From NCBI GenBank assembly GCA_016713085.1, contig JADJPV010000006.1:248001-312000 (forward strand): DNA of 64,000 nt, written 5' to 3'. The notes under the pieces are model-generated. The model was not told the DNA's origin. It saw only the letters and a list, made by a program, of their open reading frames with translations, and ran no database searches. Made by a program: the position numbers and the translations under genes. Shown here piece after piece: positions 59,300 to 64,000 of the stretch (position 1 is its first letter; each line of letters opens with the position of its first letter). Origin of the DNA: Chitinophagaceae bacterium. GTDB taxonomy: Bacteria > Bacteroidota > Bacteroidia > Chitinophagales > Chitinophagaceae.

Positions 59300-59369
59300 C
59301 AAAATAATATTCTTCCTACTCACGGTCATCCTGTACCATCCTGTATGCCTGATTATTTTTACGCAATCG
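59300..59369 (-). promoter_or_regulatory. Shared promoter module, site A (SusCD unit)
   Basis: In transcription direction: CGATTGCG, 17 bp, ACAGGAT, 3 bp, ACAGGAT (59334-59328; two perfect repeats with 10-bp period), exactly 21 bp, TATTTTG box (59306-59300), 29 nt, ATG. Strongest member of the set, with 48-bp similarity to site B. Confidence 0.75.
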
Positions 59370-59464
59370 TTCCCGACATACAGTTTGACGAGAGTAACAG
59401 AAGAAAAATGATTTCCTTTTTTAAAACAGATATTTACAGAAAATAAACTGTTTTTAACATCTGC

Positions 59465-59510
59465 TCAGGATGCAACAGGACGCACAAAACCTTTTAATGA
59501 TTTAAACTTG
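59465..59510 (+). promoter_or_regulatory. Shared promoter module, site E (GH105-GH2 unit)
   Basis: TCAGGAT, 3 bp, ACAGGAC (59475-59481), exactly 21 bp, TAAACTTG box (59503-59510), 29 nt, ATG at 59540 preceded by CATTGCTGCATAT. It is the only plus-strand member and faces away from site A across the same 269-bp spacer. Confidence 0.68.
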
Positions 59511-59539
59511 ACACTTAAACGCTAAACATTGCTGCATAT

Positions 59540-60667
59540 ATGAAACGAATAATGTACACATTGCTGTTGCTGTCCTTAACTGTTGCTTCAACAGCACAAA
59601 AAATTCCGGCAAAAAAGAAAATCTTAAAAACACTACGGCTTACCAATCAATACTTCATGAACAAGTGGCCCGATGCCGGTAAAACGATTTTCACCAATAT
59701 TGAGCGGCCCAGCAACATCTGGACAAGAGCAGTTTATTATGAAGGACTGATGGCTCTCTATCAAACAGATAAACAACAGGCCTACTATGATTATGCTTTG
59801 CAGTGGGGTGAAAAACATAAATGGGGTTTGCGTGGTGGCATCAAAACAAGAAATGCAGATAACCAGTGTTGCGGCCAAACATATATAGATATGTACCTGA
59901 TTGATAACAGGCAGCACCCCGAAAGAGTAAAAGATATTAAAGCTTCTATTGATTCAATGATGATGACTGGAAAAGTAGATGACTGGAACTGGATTGATGC
60001 ATTACAAATGGGCATGCCCGTATTTGTGAAACTGGGTAACCTGTATAACGATACTTCGTATTTCAGAAGAATGTATGAGATGTATGCCTTCACTAAATAC
60101 AAACATGGAGGAAAGGGTTTATATAACCAGATAGAAAAATTATGGTGGAGAGATAAAGATTTTGTTCCTCCTTACAAAGAACCCAATGGCGATGATTGTT
60201 ACTGGAGCCGTGGAAACGGATGGGTAGTTGCAGCATTGGCAAAAACACTGGAAGCATTGCCAAAAAGCGATCCGCATTACAATGAATACCTCCAGGATTT
60301 TAAAGATATGTGTGCAGCCTTACTTCCCCTGCAACGTACAGACGGTTACTGGAACGTAAGTTTAAACGATCCTAATCATTTTGGCGGCAAAGAAATTTCA
60401 GGCACATCCTTATTTATTTATGGTTTTGCATGGGGCATCAACAATGATATCCTCGATAAAAAAACATATAAGTCTTCCATTGCAAAAGCATGGAATGCCA
60501 TGTGTAAAGAAGCAGTACATAAAGATGGCAAGCTTGGCTATGTGCAGGGAACCGGCAAAGAACCAAAAGACGGACAACCTGTTACCTACATCAGTACACC
60601 TGATTTTGAAGATTATGGTTTAGGATGTTTCCTGCTTGCAGGAACTGAGATATACAAAATGAAATAA
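59540..60667 (+). CDS. GH105 unsaturated rhamnogalacturonyl hydrolase
   Basis: 375 aa, the usual GH105 length, with signal peptide MKRIMYTLLLLSLTVASTAQ. (alpha/alpha)6 barrel: WTRAVYYEGLMALYQ, RNADNQCCGQTYIDMY (catalytic Asp candidate), WIDALQMGMPVFVKLG, YWSRGNGWVVAALAK and GTSLFIYGFAWGINN are the conserved strips. It removes the terminal unsaturated galacturonyl from rhamnogalacturonan oligosaccharides. First gene after promoter E, divergent from SusC, so import and cleavage are probably co-induced. An inverted-repeat element separates it from GH2. Confidence 0.92.
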   Translation: MKRIMYTLLLLSLTVASTAQKIPAKKKILKTLRLTNQYFMNKWPDAGKTIFTNIERPSNIWTRAVYYEGLMALYQTDKQQAYYDYALQWGEKHKWGLRGGIKTRNADNQCCGQTYIDMYLIDNRQHPERVKDIKASIDSMMMTGKVDDWNWIDALQMGMPVFVKLGNLYNDTSYFRRMYEMYAFTKYKHGGKGLYNQIEKLWWRDKDFVPPYKEPNGDDCYWSRGNGWVVAALAKTLEALPKSDPHYNEYLQDFKDMCAALLPLQRTDGYWNVSLNDPNHFGGKEISGTSLFIYGFAWGINNDILDKKTYKSSIAKAWNAMCKEAVHKDGKLGYVQGTGKEPKDGQPVTYISTPDFEDYGLGCFLLAGTEIYKMK

Positions 60668-60677
60668 TTTACATGAA

Positions 60678-60759
60678 ATATCCATAAAAATTATCGTACT
60701 ACTTTGTATAAACAGCGACCTGCCTGCCGAACAGGCACGGTGATAATTTTTGTGGATAT
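60678..60759. repeat. Inverted-repeat element, copy 2, with nested palindrome
   Basis: 20-bp arms (ATATCCATAAAAATTATCGT and its near complement GTGATAATTTTTGTGGATAT, 17 of 20 paired) enclose about 42 bp that contain TGCCTG-ccgaa-CAGGCA (60721-60737). The arm core CCATAAAAATTATC is shared with 28183-28235. It fills most of the spacer between GH105 and GH2. The inner palindrome resembles the GC-rich inserts found inside glycosidase genes here. Confidence 0.6.
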
Positions 60760-60793
60760 ACTATGTGGCCAAAAAGGCAACAAAAATGAACAC

Positions 60794-62869
60794 ATGAAAC
60801 GAATATTGCTGATTGCTGTTGTTCTTTTTACAACATTGAATATACATGCCCAACGAACAAAGTATAATTTCAACCCTGCATGGAAAGTATTTAAAGGTGT
60901 TGACTCATCTGCGATACTGCCCGGCTTTGATGATTCAAAATGGAAAGCTGTAACTCTTCCTTATGCCTGGAATGAAGATGATGCTTTTCAAAAAGACATC
61001 GTTAATCTCAATACAGGTATTGCCTGGTACAGGAAACATTTCAAACTTCCGCTAACTGCAAAAGGTCAAAAAGTTTTTATTGAATTTGAAGGTGTACGAC
61101 AGGCTGCAAAGATTTATGTAAATGGACAGTATGTTGGTATGCATGAGAATGGCGTAACCGCATTTGGTTTCGACATCAGCAGTTTGCTGAAATATGGCAA
61201 TGAAGAAAACATCATTGCTGTAAGAACTGATAACAGCTGGGATTACAGAGAAGAAGCAACCAAAACAAAATACCAATGGATCGATAAAAATTTCAATGCT
61301 AACTATGGCGGCCTCAGCAAGAATGTATTCCTGCATGTTGCAAGCACTGTTTATCAAACATTACCATTGAATTTAAATCTTGGCACTACAGGCACATACA
61401 TCTACGCCAAAGATTTCAACATCAAAAAAAGAACAGCAGTTATTGTTGCTTCATCAGAAATAAAAAATGAATCTGGCAAACAGCAAAGCGTTTTATATAA
61501 AGTAACCGTTAAAGACAGGGAAGGGAAAGTTGTCAATACATTTTCATCTACTCCGGTTACCATTCCGAAGGGAGAAACAAAAACAGTTACTGCTTCTTCA
61601 CTTACAAACAATTTGAATTTCTGGAGCTGGGGTTATGGTTATTTATATGATGTAGAAACTTCACTCATCATCAACGGGAAAGCCGTTGATATCGTCAATA
61701 CAAAAACAGGCTTTCGTAAAACTGAATTTAAAGACGGTATGATTTATTTGAACGATCGTGTAATACAGGTGCATGGCTATGCACAACGCACTTCAAATGA
61801 ATGGCCGGCAGTTGGCATGAGTATCCCTGCGTGGCTGAGCGATTACAGCAATAACCTCATGATTAAAAGCAATGGCAACCTTGTTCGCTGGATGCACATC
61901 ACCCCATGGAAACAGGATATTGAAAGTTGCGACCGTGTTGGATTAATGCAGGCAATGCCGGCAGGTGATGCAGAAAAAGATGTAACAGGTGTACGTTGGG
62001 AGCAGCGCAAAGCTGTAATGCGTGATGCCATTATTTATAACCGCAATAATCCAAGCATTATCTTTTATGAATGTGGTAATGAAAGCATCAGTGAACCGCA
62101 CATGAAAGAAATGAAAGCCATCCGTGATCAATATGATCCTTTTGGTGGCCGTGCAATTGGCAGCAGAGAAATGCTCGACAGTAAGGAAGCAGAGTACGGT
62201 GGTGAGATGTTATATGTAAATAAGAGTGCAACGTTTCCTGTATGGGCCATGGAATATTCAAGAGATGAAGGTTTGCGTAAATACTGGGATGATTATTCAC
62301 CACCTTATCATAAGGATGGCGATGGTCCTTTGCATAATAATCAACCGGCGAAAATATACAACCGCAACCAGGAATCGCATGCTGTTGAAAATGTAATCCG
62401 TTGGTATGATTTCTGGAGAGAAAGGCCGGGCACCGGGAAAAGAGTAAGTTCAGGTGGAGTGAATATTGTTTTCTCCGAAACAAATACACATCATCGTGGT
62501 GCTGAAAATTTCAGAAGAAGTGGCGAAGTGGATGCATTACGCATCATTAAAGAAAATTTTTATGCCCACCAGGTAATGTGGAATGGATGGGTTGATGTAG
62601 AAAAGCATGGTATCCACATTATTGGTCATTGGAATTACAGCGATTCAATTGTAAAAGATATGTTTGTGATTTCATCGGCTGATAAAGTGGAGTTGTTTAT
62701 AAATGGCAAGTCATTGGGGTTTGGAGAAAAAAGTCATGACTTCCTGTATACATTTAAAAAAATACAATGGCAGAAAGGAACAATCAAAGCCATTGGATAT
62801 GATGAACAAGGAAAACAGCTTTGCACTACTGAGAAAAAAACCGCAGGTGTGCGGTTGCATTGCGTTTAA
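60794..62869 (+). CDS. Glycoside hydrolase family 2, N-terminal catalytic part (frame-split)
   Basis: Start at 60794 gives a signal peptide (MKRILLIAVVLFTTLNIHAQ); an upstream in-frame Met at 60704 would translate the inverted-repeat element and is unlikely. Sugar-binding domain (about 25-200, AWYRKHFKLPLTAK), Ig-like domain, TIM barrel with IIFYECGNESISEP (acid/base Glu near 425) and NIVFSETNTHHRG or PVWAMEYSRDEG as nucleophile region. Probably a beta-galactosidase or related exo-enzyme for pectin. The frame is lost at GTGTGCGG (62847-62854); one added G restores it. Confidence 0.83.
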   Translation: MKRILLIAVVLFTTLNIHAQRTKYNFNPAWKVFKGVDSSAILPGFDDSKWKAVTLPYAWNEDDAFQKDIVNLNTGIAWYRKHFKLPLTAKGQKVFIEFEGVRQAAKIYVNGQYVGMHENGVTAFGFDISSLLKYGNEENIIAVRTDNSWDYREEATKTKYQWIDKNFNANYGGLSKNVFLHVASTVYQTLPLNLNLGTTGTYIYAKDFNIKKRTAVIVASSEIKNESGKQQSVLYKVTVKDREGKVVNTFSSTPVTIPKGETKTVTASSLTNNLNFWSWGYGYLYDVETSLIINGKAVDIVNTKTGFRKTEFKDGMIYLNDRVIQVHGYAQRTSNEWPAVGMSIPAWLSDYSNNLMIKSNGNLVRWMHITPWKQDIESCDRVGLMQAMPAGDAEKDVTGVRWEQRKAVMRDAIIYNRNNPSIIFYECGNESISEPHMKEMKAIRDQYDPFGGRAIGSREMLDSKEAEYGGEMLYVNKSATFPVWAMEYSRDEGLRKYWDDYSPPYHKDGDGPLHNNQPAKIYNRNQESHAVENVIRWYDFWRERPGTGKRVSSGGVNIVFSETNTHHRGAENFRRSGEVDALRIIKENFYAHQVMWNGWVDVEKHGIHIIGHWNYSDSIVKDMFVISSADKVELFINGKSLGFGEKSHDFLYTFKKIQWQKGTIKAIGYDEQGKQLCTTEKKTAGVRLHCV

Positions 62870-63744
62870 CATCTGTTACTCATCCAAAAGGAATGCAGGC
62901 AAATGGACATGATGTTGCATTGGTAGGAGTGGAAGTGGTTGATGCAAATGGGAACCGCTGCCCCATTGCAATGAACATGATTAACTTTAAACTGGAAGGT
63001 GAAGCAGAATGGAGAGGTGGTATGGCACAGGGGGCTAACAATTATATTCTGTCGAAAGAATTACCTGTTGAGTGTGGTGTTAATCGTATTCTTATCCGCT
63101 CTACAACAAAACCGGGATTGATAAAACTTATTGCAACTGCTGATGGATTAACAGCAACATCTTTGCAATTGCATTCATCGGCCGTGGTTGTCAGTAATGG
63201 ACTCAGCAAACAATTACCTTCATTTGGTTTAACAGGCAACCTTGAACGTGGTCCTACTCCACTCACACCATCATTCACACAAAAAAGAAAAGCACTTACG
63301 ATTGTGAAAGCAACAGCAGGATCAAAAAGTGACAGTGCTTTTGCAAGTTATGATGACAACGAAATGACTGATTGGTACAATGATGGAAATCTTTCAACTG
63401 CATGGATTGAATATGAATTAGACAAACCGGCTGTTATCAGCGAAGTAAACTTAAAGCTGAATAATTTTCGCAGTCGCTCTTATCCCATCCGCATTTCAGT
63501 TGACGGACAGGAAGTGTTTTCAGGTAATACAGCAACAGGTCTTGGTTACTGCAATATTGTTTGCAAAAGAACAACCGGAAAAAAGGTAAGAATTGAATTA
63601 CTGAAATCAAGCAGTTTAACCGGCGAAACAACTACAGAAGTATCGGGCAAAAAATTAGATGATGGTGTTACCAGAAACGACGCCAACAGCAAAGGGCGTT
63701 TAAGTATTATTGAAGTGGAGATTTATGAATCAGTGAAGCAATAA
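62860..63744 (+). CDS. Glycoside hydrolase family 2, C-terminal part (frame-split)
   Basis: Continuation of the GH2 enzyme above in another frame, apparently from a TTG. It starts with an Ig-like/DUF4982-type domain (MQANGHDVALVGVEVVDANG, about the first 110 residues). From about residue 150 a discoidin-like module follows (DWYNDGNLSTAWIEYEL, RSYPIRISVDGQEVFSG, LSIIEVEIYESV) that probably binds glycan. Restored protein about 983 aa. Confidence 0.78.
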   Translation: MRLTSVTHPKGMQANGHDVALVGVEVVDANGNRCPIAMNMINFKLEGEAEWRGGMAQGANNYILSKELPVECGVNRILIRSTTKPGLIKLIATADGLTATSLQLHSSAVVVSNGLSKQLPSFGLTGNLERGPTPLTPSFTQKRKALTIVKATAGSKSDSAFASYDDNEMTDWYNDGNLSTAWIEYELDKPAVISEVNLKLNNFRSRSYPIRISVDGQEVFSGNTATGLGYCNIVCKRTTGKKVRIELLKSSSLTGETTTEVSGKKLDDGVTRNDANSKGRLSIIEVEIYESVKQ

Positions 63745-63830
63745 GCAGATTAAGCATTCAACTATTACCAAATGATTAACAGGTATTTCTCAAATATCCG
63801 GTTACTTTGAAAAGCCATTGTTTCAGACAT

Positions 63831-64000
63831 ATGAAAAAATATCGGTTGCTTTCTGTTTTACTGTTTTTGTGCTGCACACTCGCTTCAGCACAAAAAATAC
63901 AATACAGTAAAAGTGTGTTCAGAACTCCCGGTGCCGGCACCTTGCAATTACTGGCAAACATAAACGGGTTTCATCATCTTATTTACTTCAGTAACATAAA
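63831..64000 (+). CDS. Secreted protein of unknown function, cut by the window end
   Basis: 57 codons: signal peptide MKKYRLLSVLLFLCCTLASA, then QKIQYSKSVFRTPGAGTLQL and LLANINGFHHLIYFS. Not recognised; the visible part may be the first strand of a beta-propeller. A TACTTTG box lies 25 bp before the ATG (63803-63809 region), but no tandem ACAGGAT at the 21-bp distance, so it may not share the regulon. It follows GH2 by 86 bp. Confidence 0.6.
   Translation, partial: MKKYRLLSVLLFLCCTLASAQKIQYSKSVFRTPGAGTLQLLANINGFHHLIYFSNI

Noticed and set aside
60704..60793. Upstream start of the GH2 gene at 60704
   Set aside because: It would translate the inverted-repeat element and put a charged 30-residue stretch before a perfect signal peptide starting at 60794.
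63745..63830. ACAGG at 63778-63783 as a sixth copy of the regulon module
   Set aside because: Only one partial repeat, and the distance to the TACTTTG box is about 17-18 bp instead of 21.
1..64000. CRISPR arrays, rRNA, tRNA genes and insertion-sequence transposases
   Set aside because: None seen: no regularly spaced repeats, no clover-leaf candidates and no transposase-like ORF in any frame.

Overview
The window looks like a chromosomal segment of a Bacteroidota member, most likely Chitinophagaceae. Support comes from four SusC/SusD pairs, lipoproteins with Cys-Lys-Lys after the signal peptide, fasciclin (FAS1) lipoproteins, Bacteroidota-type TAnnTTTG promoters and the absence of Shine-Dalgarno sites. 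I could not run a search, so the family assignment is inference.

Layout. 1-2027 (minus): a two-gene defence-type pair, an AAA ATPase and an RloB-like Toprim protein. 2028-2434: non-coding. 2435-32694 (minus): about 19 genes, nearly all secreted enzymes for pectin, mainly rhamnogalacturonan and its galactan/arabinan side chains: GH78 (two), GH106, GH28, PL22-type (two), GH105, CE12, GH2, GH43-type (six), GH97 and GH39, plus an aldo-keto reductase and a TIM-barrel isomerase-like protein. 32734-48099 (minus): a seven-gene block FAS1-SusC-SusD-FAS1-FAS1-SusC-SusD ending at a terminator. 48436-53966 and 54061-59270 (minus): two further SusC-SusD units, each with its own terminator. 59540-63744 (plus): GH105 and GH2, then a gene cut off by the window end.

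How it works together. The SusC/D pairs would import oligosaccharides. GH28 cuts galacturonan, CE12 removes acetyl groups, GH78/GH106 remove rhamnose, GH105 removes unsaturated uronic acid, PL22 splits oligogalacturonides, and GH2/GH43/GH97/GH39 trim side chains. No endo-acting rhamnogalacturonan lyase and no regulator is present, so the locus must depend on genes elsewhere.

Most interesting signal. Five transcription units (first genes near 24441, 48099, 53956, 59270 and 59540) share one promoter module: a tandem ACAGGAT repeat with 10-bp period, then 21-22 bp, then a TAnTTTG-like box, then a leader ATTGCTG-like motif just before the ATG. This defines a candidate regulon and is not explained by any gene in the window.

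Quality warning. Nine genes are broken by eleven apparent single-base indels, mostly in homopolymers, and each can be restored by one base. This pattern suggests uncorrected sequencing errors rather than true pseudogenes. Split genes are listed as two parts where both parts are large.
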